Positions 50,301 to 62,300 of a stretch of DNA of 64,000 nt are shown one piece after another; the stretch's first letter is position 1; every line of letters starts with the position of its first letter. This DNA is from Varanus komodoensis (taxonomy: Eukaryota > Chordata > Lepidosauria > Squamata > Varanidae). The notes beneath the pieces were generated by a model. That model saw nothing but the letters and a program-made list of their open reading frames with translations. It made no database searches and had not been told where the DNA came from. Where the stretch lies: NCBI RefSeq assembly GCF_004798865.1, contig NW_025336565.1:561400-625399 (forward strand), in the 5' to 3' direction. The translations under genes were made by a program, and so were the position numbers.

Positions 50301-53300
50301 CACGTGGAGCGCGGCTCCGATCCGGGGCTGCTCGGGAGCGGGATGGCCGGAGGGCAAGCAGCGGGAAGCGAACCCACCCGTCCCCCGGCAGGTGTGCTGG
50401 CCCAAGGCGCGCGGCCGGGAAGGGCCCGGCTGCGGCACGGGGGAGCCGCACCAAGGGGGGGGACTCCCGGAGCGACGCACCCCTCGGGCCGCAAACCTGT
50501 TATAGTCGCGAGCCACGAGCAGGAGGTTCTCCCGGAGGTTGCGCAGGTCCTCCTTCCTCTCGTAAACCTCCACCACGTAGTGGGGGATCTCAAAGAGCAC
50601 CCTCTCCCAGTAGTGAATCTCCACAAACAGCTTGAGCAGGTGCCTGGAACAGAAGCAGAGAGGGGCGGCATGAGGCGGGGTCCAGCCCACAGGCCCCCCC
50701 GCGCCGGCACACACGCACTTGTCGAAGTTGATGTCCAGCATGCCGGGCTTCTCGGTGCTCAGGACGAGCAGAGGGGTGTCCAGGCGCTTCAGGCAGTCCT
50801 TGTCCAAGGTCTGGGTCCACCCGTGGAAAGTCTTCCTCTCCATCTCGTCCATGGCCTGCACCAGCAGCTGGTAGCTCTGGAAGCTCTCCTCCCCGGTCCC
50901 GATGTGGGGGATGAAGTGGGCTTTGGTGAGGCACTGCCCGGAGGGAAGCGGGAGGCTCTCCTCAGGACCCGCCACGTGGGGGCCGTGGCCCTGGGGACCC
51001 ACTCCCTTGCCCCCCTCCGGCGTGAAGGACACCCCTCGGCCCGGCAAGCAGGGGGGCGGCTCCCTTCGGAAGCAGGGAACACTCCAGCCGCCCGGCCGGC
51101 GCCACCTTGTCCCGGCTGCACATGGCGCGCCAGGGGCTCTGGTGGGGGGGGGCATCAGCCAAGGCCCCAGGGACTGAGCCAGGGACCCTCCGTGGGCAGA
51201 CACAGAATGCAGACCAAGTCGAAGGCGCAGCCAGGTCCGTGCAGCCCCTGGCCCCAAATCAGGGGGCAGCTCTCCCTGCCAGCAACACCAGGCCCGTCCC
51301 GTGCTTTCCCTGGGCAGCCCGCACACCAGGATCCCACACCTTGCCTGGGAAGGGGTGCTTCTGGAGGGGCTGAAGCGAAGCGCGGGTGCGTGAGTGGGAG
51401 AGGAGGCATGAGCGCACCGGTGCACTCATGGGGGAGGGGGGCCCGGGCCTGCATGCTGCGGGAGAGCAGGCCAGTGCGATGGCGGCTGCGTCAGGCTCGC
51501 CCGCGTCCCCACGCTCCCGCAGCCCCGTCCTGAACGCAACAGGAACATTAGTTCACCGCTCGGTCAAGAGCGGGCGCAGACGAAGGGAGGACGCGAGGCC
51601 CCGGGTGCCCATTCGACTCTTTCCGGTGGGTGTAATAAAGAAAACAACATATGTCACCAAGAAAAATCAGGCCAGCTATTGGTGCCAAAATTAAAAATAA
51701 TAAAAGAAAGCCTTCTGAAAGCACTTGCCGTTAGCAACGCTGACTCATCTGGGACATCTTGGTTCACCCAGCGTGACGGGCTCTCGGCCAGGACAGGCGA
51801 GAGCGAAGAGCCATCGCTCGGCGAGCCACGCAGCGTGGAGGGCTGCCACTGCCAGGCCACGAAGCGAGAGACGGGCGGGCCCACCTCCCCCGCAGCCCAC
51901 GGACCCTGGGCGGCCCTTCTGCGGGCACGGCTCAAGGACCCCTCCGTGGCCTTTCCTGCCCCCCAACGGCAGCGCAGTCGGGTCAGGGGGAACCCGTCTG
52001 CGACTCCATCGTGGGGCAGCTCGGGTGAGGTGCCTGCCTTCTTCGGGGCTGCCCCTGCTGCCCCGGCCAGCGAGGAGCTGAGAGAAGCGGCCAACCCCAC
52101 GCCCACGTCAAACACGCCACGACTGCAGGACAGCTGCCACGAGAGCTCCTCAAACGACGCTGGCGCCGGGCCCGTATCGCAGCCCATGCCTCTTCCTGCC
52201 ACCGACGGATCGCCAACGCTTCCCCCAGCCCCGGGGGAAAGGGCGCTTTGCTCGACGCAGGGCGGTGCCCTGGGTTCCCCGAGGGGGCTTTGCGAAAAAG
52301 CCCCCTCCCAACAACCTCTCCACGCAAGCAGGGGTTGCTGGGACCTCCTTGCCCGGCTGCCCTGCAGAATCGCGTCCCGGGGGCCGCACCCCAAGCAGGA
52401 GGCACCCAGGTACCCCCAGAGGAGCCGGGGACGGGGAGCAGGTGCAGCTGGCACAGCCCCCCTCAGAGCCCTGCCCCCCATGCCATGCCATCGCCTCCCC
52501 CCCGCCAGCAGCCAGGAGCGCATGCCCCAGCGACTCACAGGCGAGCCTCCCCTCCCCTCCCCAGGAAGTGCCTGGCGAGGGCCAGCCAGCGCGTGGGGAA
52601 GGAGGGGACGGGGCTGCACACCCTGCCGACTATTCGAGCCAGGCTGGGGCCCTGCCGGGGAGGGGGGCGCACACCGGCGACGGAGCGGGGAGCAGGCCAA
52701 GGGGCCTGAGAGAACTGCTGCCCCGGCGGCCCCGCTCGGCACCCGCCTGGGCCAAGGAAGCCCCGCAGCACGTGGCCGGGGGGCTGCCGGCAGCTCCGAG
52801 GCCGGCACCCGGGAACGGTGGTCCAAGGAAGGTGAGGACTGGGAGGCAGGAGCAGGGCTGGGGTGGGCGCAGGAGGCAGAGGCCCAGGACGGGGGGCGAG
52901 TTCGCACCGGGGGCCCAGCAGAGCCCAGGGCTTGCGGTCCGGGAAGGCGCTCGGCTTCCAGACTGGCCCCGCTGCTGAACGCTCTGCCTCCAAACCCTGT
53001 GGCGCTAACCCCGATCCCAGGGGCGGTGGGGGGGAGGCTGCACTCAGAAACAAAGCAGGGCTTCTCCAGGTTCCAATCAACATTTGCAAATATGCTGGTC
53101 ACCTCCCGCCAGCACAGCCCTGACAGCTCCTCCTTCCCCGGTCCATTTGCATCTCTCCGCACTTGCATCAGTCCCCCCCACGCCACACCGCCTGCTCTCA
53201 AAGGCTGCCCTCCCTGACACCCCACACTCCCCCCACGCCCCATTCCTGGGCCACTTAGCCCCCTGCACTCGGGCATCCTGACGGGGGGCCCACCGCAGGC

Positions 53301-56300
53301 CCCTGGCCACGAGGCGGGCAGAACGGCGGGCGTCCCGCATCGCCCATGTGCGCGGCTTGCTCGGCCGGAGGCGAGCGCAGGAGGGGGCGTGCGCCTGGAC
53401 ACGGCCGTGTCGAAAGCGGGGCGGAGGAGCCCCGGCTGCCATCAGCGCCAGCAGTGGGGCGGCTGGGGGGGAGCAGCACGGGACGGGCAGGGAGGGCCAG
53501 GCAGCGTGCGCAGACAGCTTGCCTCACACCCCGGGACGGGCTCGGCCACTTCAATTTCCCAATGTGCACGGAGAAAGGAGCGTGCGCGCGGGGGGCTGCT
53601 GATTGATGGCGGAAGCCCCGTTTTGTTTCTGCTCAACGTATAATTAAACCTGTCAAAAAGAACTCAGCAGCAGAGGGGTGTTATTGAGGTAAATAGCTGA
53701 GAAACAGACCAAAAAGGATGAGGGCTGCCTGATGAATACAGAGGAGTGTCCGCGGCCACCCCGGGGCCAGCTGCCTCGGCCGGCCGGCCTGCAGGAGGGC
53801 CCATGTGGCAGGAGGGCTCTGCGGGACGAGCGTCCCCCACACGCCCCAGTGCGAGACGGGGGGGGGGGAACGTGCGGTGCTGCAGAAGGGGCCTGCCCCC
53901 TCGTCACCAGGCAGGAGGGCCGTGGGGCAGGGCGGACGCAGAGCTGCAGCAGCCGGCCCCCACCACGCTAGGAGACGGGCGGACGACGTGCAAACCAGAG
54001 GACGCTGGCGGAAGCGTCCGCTCGTGCAGGGCGCTGCACGTCCACACGGCCCCCCTTCCCCCCCGCCGGGGCTCTTGCGCATGTGTGCGCTCCCGATCCG
54101 CCCACCCAAGCCGAGGGCGCCGGCCAAGCGCCTCTCCGACCGTCCAGGGCAGCGGCCCTACCTGCATGGGCTTGTCCACCCGCCGCCGCAGGGCGTGCAT
54201 CCAGTGCGCCAGGCCCGAGTAGTGGCACATGTGCGGCGGCAGGAACGGGACCTTCTTGCTGAGCTCTTTGTTGACCAGCGAAAGCTCCCGGTTGAACAGC
54301 ATGTAGATGTCGACGGTCTTCTTGTCGAAGGTCCGCTTGATGGCCTGGGGGGGCACTTTCCTTGACCCACGGCCCCTGCGTCTCCCGGACCGCCCCCTCC
54401 CCTCCCCTGCCGCCCAGGCATCCCGCCTCTCTCGGGGGCCCCCGCGGCAGCGCTCGACCCCCAGCTTCGCCGGCCGGGCAGGCGAGGGCAAACCGGGCCT
54501 CCGGAGAGGCAGCCCTGGAAGCCGCTCGGCCTCCGAGCCCGCTGCAGACACGCCGCCAGGGTGCAGCGGCCCAGCTCGCAGGCGCCTGCCACATCCCGTC
54601 CCGTCCCGTGCCCTACCTCCCGCGAGGACAGGTGGTGGAAGATGTCCTGGATCTCCACGCCTCGCTCCACATCCCTCACGGTCTCGAAGGCTGAGCTGAT
54701 CAGGTTCTGCGTCATCACCTCCAGGTCCTTGACCCCGGCACGGAAGCTGGCGCCGCCAGGGAGAGGGCGTGATGAGGGAGGCGGGGGAGGCCCGCGCCCC
54801 CCAGCAGCCCTGCCCTTGCTGGCTCCCCCGCACTGGCCAATGCAAGCGCCCCAAAGGGGACTGGCCTCCGAGCGCTGGGCGCCCTCCGGCCAGAGCCGCC
54901 ACCACGCACGCACCGCGGCTGGGGCACCGCTCACCGGTTGAAGTCCTCATGCCAGGAGGCATTCTTCACGTCCAGGATCCCGCCCTTCACGCTCCGCAGG
55001 TTGCTCAGGTGCTTGTGGAAGGTCTCCTCGATCTCCAGCAGGCTGCGGGCCATCTGGGGCCCCCGCTGGCCGAAGAAGCAGGGCAGCGGCGCCTGCTTGC
55101 CATCCTCCCAGCGCGCAAAGTGATGCTGGCTGTCGCAGACCTGGGGCCAGGGACAGGCACCGGCGGCCCGTGAGGTGGCGTGAGCGGCATGTGCCGCCTC
55201 TGTCCAGGAGGACCCCAGGGCAGGGGAAGGACTGGTCCCCTGGTCCCCCAGCCAGGGGGCCGGAGGTCCACAAACGATCGTGGGTCAGAGGGGCCCGGCC
55301 TGCACGGCCAGAGGCCCAGCCTGAATACCCAGGCCATGGGGACACGGAGGAGCCAGAACATCGGTCCGGGGGACCAACCGGGAAGTGGGGTGTTGGGGCG
55401 CAGCTGCGCAGTGAGACGTCCCACCTACCTCCAGGAGGTCCTTGCAGCGCTGGACAAAGGCATCGACCTGAGCGAAGATGCTGGTCTGGTCCAGCACCCA
55501 GCCCTTACCGGAAAGCCTGTGGGGAGGCACTGGGTTACACAGGTCCCTGCTGCCGACCCCCCCCACTGGGCCTGGGGGCAACAGGCCCGTTCCCCGCCAA
55601 GGCTACTGGGTGGTCCGGGGTGGGGGGCACACAGGTGTTAACAACAGGATACCGATCAGAGAGTATCCCCGGAATGGACAGAACTCTCCCCGGGGAGAGT
55701 GCCGCCATTTGGAGAAAGGCTGGAGCTGCTGCTGGATGGTGAGCGAGCGAGCGAGCGACCCCCGTGCGCCTGCCTCTCTCTCCCCCCCCCCCCCCCCCCC
55801 CACCCCCAGCACAGGCAAGAGGGCTCTGGAGAAACCATCTAATCAAGGAGCGCTGGGGACGTGCGGGCCCTCGCCCCGGGAGCCCGGCTGAGTGCCTCCT
55901 CCAGGCCTGGCCGTGCCTGCCTCACGTCAGAGCCGCTCGCATGCTAAATGTCTTTATATCTTTTATGATATTGATCCAGCCCCACTAATTTGAATTTGAA
56001 GCAGACAAGCAACACTTAGACTTAATCGTCAAGGACCAGGCACCCACTTAAACCTGACATCCCTAATCATAATGATGGATTACGTTGCATTATTTCTGAA
56101 GTACCGCTCGGAGAATCAGGGAAGAGACGACGGGGCCCGGGCCGGAAGGGAGCCGAAGAAGCCAAGGATCAGCGGCCCTCTGGGCCAGCAAGGGCCAGGC
56201 AAGGGCCTCGAGAAGCCAGCCCGCACAGTCCTCGTTCCACATCAGCTCGGATGCTGCCCGCTCTGTGAAGCCGGAGGAGCCCGTTCCTCCTGGACTCGCA

Positions 56301-59300
56301 CCGCAGAGGGGAAGGGAGCCGCTTCCGGGTGGGTGAGAGCATCCTGAGCCAGCCGCGTCGCTGCTCCGTACCTCAGAGGACGCCTCATGGGGCTGGGCTG
56401 GAGAAGGCAGGTGCTAGGCAGGCAGGGGCAGCGGGCTGGGACTCCGCAAAACGGCTCTGAGACCCCTGGAAGTGGCTTGGGGGAGGTCTCAATTCACACG
56501 GGGTTCCGTGCCTCCGGTCAGTCAGGCTGGGAGGTTTCAGAGCGAGGCACCACGAGGGGAAGAGCGCATGGGCCGGTCTCCTTCCTGGCCGATCTCAGCC
56601 ACACGCCATCGTGCCGCCCCAGCGCCAAGCGCTGGGAAGGCAGCACGACCAGCTTGCTGCACAGCCCACCCCGCCTGGCCTGGGCAGCTGCACTGCCTCG
56701 CCCTGGCCCTCTGCCCCGAGGGGGCGAGGGGACTGCCCGCCCTGGCTGGAGGGCTGGGGAGACGCCGCAGCCAGAGCCCAGCCGGGAGCGCAACCGGGGG
56801 CAGCCCCAGCACAAGGGCTCCAGGAGGAAGCGGGGCCCATGCCCCGTGGCCGCGAGAGGACAAAGCGATGGCTCCTTCCGGGGAGCTCCGCTGTGCACGG
56901 AGGAGGTCTCTGGTCAGCCCCGGCCCCTCCAGCAGGCGGGGCTGGGACGGGGCCTCCCGCCGCCTGAGCCCTGCGGGAGCCGCCACAGGCCGTGCGGGGC
57001 CGAGCGCGAGAGCCCTCACTTGTTGTGCATGTAAGCCGCGTGCTGGTAGGACTCCTTCCAGGAAGACATGCAGGCGATGCAGCCGTGGAGGGTCTGCTGG
57101 GAGGAGCAGACGTAGCCCTCAAAGAGCCGGTCCAGGGAGATGTCCTTGCAGCACATCTGGATGATCTTGTTGCTCATCTGGGGAGAACGGGGACGATGAA
57201 GCCTCCCCGCCCCTTCCGCGCTTCCGAGGCTCACGCTCCCTGTGCTGCAGGGCGCCAGCTCAGGGAGGGCTGCCTTACGCAAACCAGAGGGGGAAAAGGT
57301 CTGACCTGGAATTGGGCTATTTGCCGTCAGTCGTTTTATGACTTGCTGCCCAGAGTGCTCCGGCTATCGGGCAGCACAGAAATTAATACCCAAAGAAGCC
57401 TTGAGGAATAATTCCTATGACTGAATATTGCAAAATGGCCCTTTCCTTGTTTCCACGCGAGCCCATCTGACATGGAAGGTCTGTGGCAAAGGCCCGGTTC
57501 TCGCACCCCACCTCCAGAGGATAAGCAGGGAGGGTGCAGGGAGGGGGGCTTTTCAGGGGTGGCACCCCAGTTCAGGAAGGCCTTCCCCAGGGAGACTGGG
57601 CTGGCTCTTCTCGCGTGTGGGTTTTTAGTGAGAGCTTGATGCCGGAGTGTGTGCTTGCGATTTCCAATTGTTTCTTTTCATTTAATAGGCCTTTTAACTG
57701 AACAGTGTTTTTGTGTCCTTATAGCTATTTAACTGCTCTAGACATTATTTTGTCACAGAAAATAACAGTGGCTTGGAAGCAGTTCAAGTAATTTTTGAAA
57801 AACAAAATAGAATGGTCTAAGCAGTGGGGCGTGATGGGCAGAAAGCAGGCCCCCAAAGGTTTGGCTCTCCGCGCCCGGCATTTCCACCCATCCTCACAGG
57901 AGCTTCTCGGAGTTGGTCTGAGACAACCGGAGATCTGCCCGCCGGCCTAGGGGACTGGCGTGCGGCCCTCACCTTCCGGAAGAGCGCCGTTACCCTCTCT
58001 CGGCTGTTGTAGTACGGGGAGTTGACCCACACGATTCGGACGAGGCTGATGAGGTGGGGCAGCTTTTCCGGGATGTCCTTGGGCCGCAGGGTGGCCAGTT
58101 CCTGGAACGGCTCTTTCAGGATCGAGAGGAACCGGAGGTTGGACTGGGCTTGCTCCGACCCGTCCTGCAAGGCAGAGGCCAAGAGCCATGAGCCAGTCCT
58201 GCTGCGCTCCCCCCGGAAGGGGCAGGACACCGCGTTCAGCAGTGGCCGGGAGAGAGAGTGCACTTCCCCGGGGCCGTGCTCCGCCCCCCCCCCAACCGGG
58301 TGCCCTCCAGATACCCTGGGCTGCAGCGCCCCTCAAGCCAGCCAGCAGGTCCCTCCCACCTACCTGGATCTGCCTGGCAAGCCGCTGGAAGGGGCCCACA
58401 TAGGAGGACTTCGAGAGGGCCAGGATGGCCTCGACATGCTTCACCCCTTGCTGGCAGAGCTGCTTGCTGATCTCGGAGAGGTCCGTGCAGCGGTTCCGCC
58501 AGAACTCGATCTCCTCCAGGGGGCCCGAGCTCTCCCTGCTCTCCACCGCCTCCTGGGCTCTCAGTACCTCCTTGATCTGCCGGGTCCAGTGAATCATGGA
58601 AGCTGGAACAGAAGCGGCCAGTGGCAGTTCCCCTCGGCTGCGGGGCCAAGCCCACCGGCCAGCTCTCGGCCTCCCCTTCGATCAAATGTGGTGAAAGGGC
58701 CGGGCCGCCCGAATGCTGAAGAGCAGCCGCCAGAACGAAGCTGCTCCGTTCAGCGGCGGGGGAGCTGGGCACCCCAACGGCGAACGGAGCTGCCTGGCAG
58801 CACGACGTGCCGTGTTTCCCGTGCCAAACAGGAAACGGACAGACGGACATGAAGAAACGCCAACTATGGATCACCGAGTTGCACAGACCAGAGGAAGGCA
58901 GAGATTATACTTCAGAGCAGGGACCCCAATTTGGCCCTGAGTGGCCCCCAGAAGCTTCTCCCAACCATGTCATTAGGCGGCACCCCAACTTGCGCCATCC
59001 CAAAAGGCTGAACAGAGCCACAACGTCCTGGCACGCTCTGTCTGCGGGGCCCCATCCCTCTGGCACTCAGGCACACCCGCCAATGCAATCCACCACACAA
59101 AAGCCCCGGGGCGGGGGTGCTCTGCCCCCATTTCAGAGCTGCCGGCCATGTCACAATGAACGGACGCCTCAGCCACGTGAGGTCTTGCACCCTTCAGTCA
59201 GGAGGGCCCCCAACGGACACCCCAGCTGCATGGGCTACCTGCCCGTGCGAATGTTTCAGAGGCAGTCTTGTGCCACTTGTCTGAAGTTTGCCTGCTAGGA

Positions 59301-62300
59301 AAAGAGACCGTCTGCCCCCGCTCCAGAAAATGTACAGAATCCCAGGCGATCTTCCTAAGGCTCCCGTGAAGCCTGTCCTCCTGGGCAGATTAAAACTGGG
59401 AGAATACTTGGGCACAAAGACAGAGTGACCCGTACAGAAAAGAGGCATGTCCTTTGGAGGAGGGGGGTGTCCTTCTGAGAGGAGCGGAGGCGAGGTGCCT
59501 TTGTTCCAGGCAAACACACATTTGGAGCATCGCGGTGCTGGCGACACTTTTATGTTGTTCTTCCACACATCAGAAAGCAAAGGAGAGTGGAACACAGTGA
59601 GTTCTTTGTCCCAACAATTCTATATGCAAGGCGCCGCCGCTTGCCAAAATGCGTAGTCATCCCTGCTCTTTAATATGGGGCTTCGGCTGCTGCGTCTGGG
59701 CAAGTGCAGAAACTGCCTTCTACTCTGTGGTCTGTTGTCTGATAGATCCCAAATGCTTTGCATCCAAGCGCTGTGCGGGGGGAAGCCAAGAGGAGGAGGT
59801 GCGTGCGAACAGGGACTTTCTAGGCGGCAGAAAGTGGGGACTCCTTCGGATGCCGGGTCCACAAGACTCCCAGGAAAGCCAAACCCCCAGGAGAGCCGCC
59901 GGGCTCCAGCTGCGGAGAAAGTTTGCAGCCCCCGGAGCGAGCTAACTTTGCCGCCTCCCCCCGTGCCTGGAATGGAAGAGGCTAATAGCTCCAAAGCAGC
60001 CATCTAGGAAGAGTTAGTATCGCAGCGTGGAAGCTGCTGTCTCCGTGCCAAATTGCAGGGGTAAGACAATCACACAGCCCAGGGATTAGAATAGCCAAGT
60101 ATCTCTAAGTGCTTGATAGCAGCTGAGGTTTTAGTCACACAAGAGACAACCCGAGGTAGCCAATTGGATGCTTAACCCAGGCATCCATTGCCATGCAAAA
60201 ATATCCAGCCACGGGAAGATCTGCATGCGCACGGCACAGCGCATCGCGGGCACAGCGCTGCCAACCGCACCGGCCTCCCATTACGGGACAGCCATGTGCA
60301 TCTCAAATCCTCCATCTGCATTCGGCAGTGGGGGAGGTCTTTCCGACGTTTTGAAACTTCGAAAAGGGCCACGGTCCGCCATTGTTTATGTTCCTCCATT
60401 CCCGCACTCGGAATCAGATACACAGCACCGCACGAGCCGGCCCTTTGTGCTTGGCTCGCCTGTCTGCTTGAACCCACAGTGGTGGGGAAAGAGGGGCGAG
60501 TGCCGGCCTCCGCCCAGGATGCATGCGAGCGAGAGAGCGGGTCCATTATGCCTGTTGTTCCTCAGAGCCACGTTATCCTTCGTCACCGTAAAAGCCAACA
60601 GTAATGGCGATTCACGTTCACGCCACAAGCGGGACGGAGCGAGCGGCAGCTGGCGCGGCCAGGCCCCGGAAGAGAACCAGCCCGGGACAGCGAAGGCCCT
60701 TCCGCAATCGGGGCTTCTTCCAGGCAGGGCGCACCCGCAGCCAGGCCCCGATCCCTGAAGCACCGACCCCTGCCTCGGGGGTACTCTGGGGTGCGCGGCA
60801 TATGCCGAGGGCTGCGCCTTTTCAGCCCAGTGCTGGCCACCCCACGGACTGGGCCGGGAGCGGAGGACGCGGGCCTGGCTTGCGGGCCTGGCGGGCTCCC
60901 GTGGCCTCTGGCATGCAGGAGCATGAGAGCTGCGCCCCGGTGAGTCACACCTTCGCCAGGCTTCGCTTCATTATTCCTAATAGAGACACGCATGCTGCAT
61001 AATTCAGCCAACATCTTTCTCCCCTTGTCCACAGCGAGACGTTCAATTGAATTTGCGCAGGGCGGAACAGACGAGCAGCCGCTCCGGCTCTGACGGGAGA
61101 TTTCTCTCCACGGCGCTTCTGCCCACCGGGCAGTAATGGAACCGGAGGCCCCTGGGATCCGGAGAGGGAGGCGGGATGCCCCGTGCAGGGGCCAAGAGCC
61201 AAGCGGCATGCGAGGGCAGGCGGCCTGGATCCGACGCTGGGCGGGGGCAGCCGCCGCCTCCCCACCCCAGGGTCCACCTCCCCTGCACCCGAGGCCCCCG
61301 AGGCAGCTGGGCTTTCGTATCAGAAGCTTCGGACACATCAGCCCTTTTGCTGGCAGAGCAGCGCTGGGGGGAATTGCCCGGGGGAAGGGGCTGCCCGCCG
61401 ATCGTGCCTCCCCGGAGCGTTCGACACGAAGAGGCAGAGCCACGCGGAAGCAGCTCACGCGGCCCAGCTGTAAGGGCCACGGGATGGGGTGGCTCGCCCC
61501 GTGCCTTGCACAGGGAGGGACTGCCCGGGTCCCAAGGCCCGGCCTCTCCAGCCGGGGCTTTTCGGGCCATGGGGCTGTGAGGGCCCCGCCTCACACAGAA
61601 GGGGAGTCTGACTCCGGGAACACGGGGAGCGGAGGGCATGGGCGCCCCCAAAATGCCACCCTGCCCCACACCGGAAACATGCTCTAAGGTCACAGGGCCT
61701 CCTGGGGGCAGGGTGGAAACGCGAAAGGGCTTTCCGTGCAGGCGGGGCTGTCAGCCGGGGCAGGCGGAGGGGCAGGCCGGGCGGGAGGGTGGGGCACCCC
61801 CTGGGGCAGCCCAGGACCCCGGGAAGGGCAGCCGGCCGATCCACAGAAGCCACAAAGCAGAGTCCTGCGGGCCCCTGCCGCCACCCCTCCCTCTGGTGCC
61901 GACCGGGGCTGACGCGGCCCGTGCGCCCAGAGCGGAGGCTCCCGGAAATGGAGGCTGGCGTGAGCAGAAGGTGCAGCAGGGCACAAGGCCCCAGGGCGGA
62001 TGCCGAGGCGACCGAACGGCCCCGGCTCTCCCCGCGTGCCCTGGTCGCCTGCGTCGCAGCCAAGGCAGAGGCTAAAAGCGAGCCTGGCCGGGCTCCCAGA
62101 CGCCCCCGGGGGACGCAGCCACAGGCTGGCCTGGCTGCGAGATCATGGCCAGGCTCGCCTCCACCCGCACCTTCCTTCTCCGGGCACTTCCCCTCCCCTC
62201 TTTTCCTCCAAAATAGCAGCAGCGGCATTTATAACAGGCGCAAGGAGGAAAGCGCTTGGAAGCAAGAGGAGGGAAGCCTCAACCCCACCATCTTGCAGCC

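Larger units (their letters stand above)
48472..50496 (-). other. DNAH2: DNAH2 intron, 2.03 kb, with an inverted-repeat element
   Basis: Holds the 0.42-kb element at 48985-49405 in a broad AT-rich zone (48900-49560), and a further AT-rich island at 49735-49825. T-73 and T-72 join in frame. Confidence 0.7.
50934..54161 (-). other. DNAH2: DNAH2 intron, 3.23 kb, with two AT-rich islands
   Basis: Mostly GC-rich; candidate elements at 51600-51750 and 53595-53725, and octamer words ATTTGCAT near 53146 and TTTGCAAAT near 53091. Plus-strand open frames of over 500 codons here have no recognisable product. Confidence 0.65.
55517..57019 (-). other. DNAH2: DNAH2 intron, 1.50 kb, with a C run and an AT-rich island
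   Basis: C run at 55782-55801, candidate element at 55925-56110, remainder GC-rich. Confidence 0.65.

Noticed and set aside
49749-53217. Two plus-strand open frames of 594 and 512 codons in and around the 3.2-kb intron
   Set aside because: No similarity, no supporting splice structure, composition biased like the other GC shadows.
57020-57177. ATG at the start of exon T-79 as an initiator codon
   Set aside because: It follows a good acceptor AG and continues the frame from T-80; the family sequence extends further upstream.
60600-62300. CpG-rich tract in the longest intron as a nested gene or alternative promoter
   Set aside because: No recognisable exon, polyadenylation signal or family similarity; only composition suggests it.
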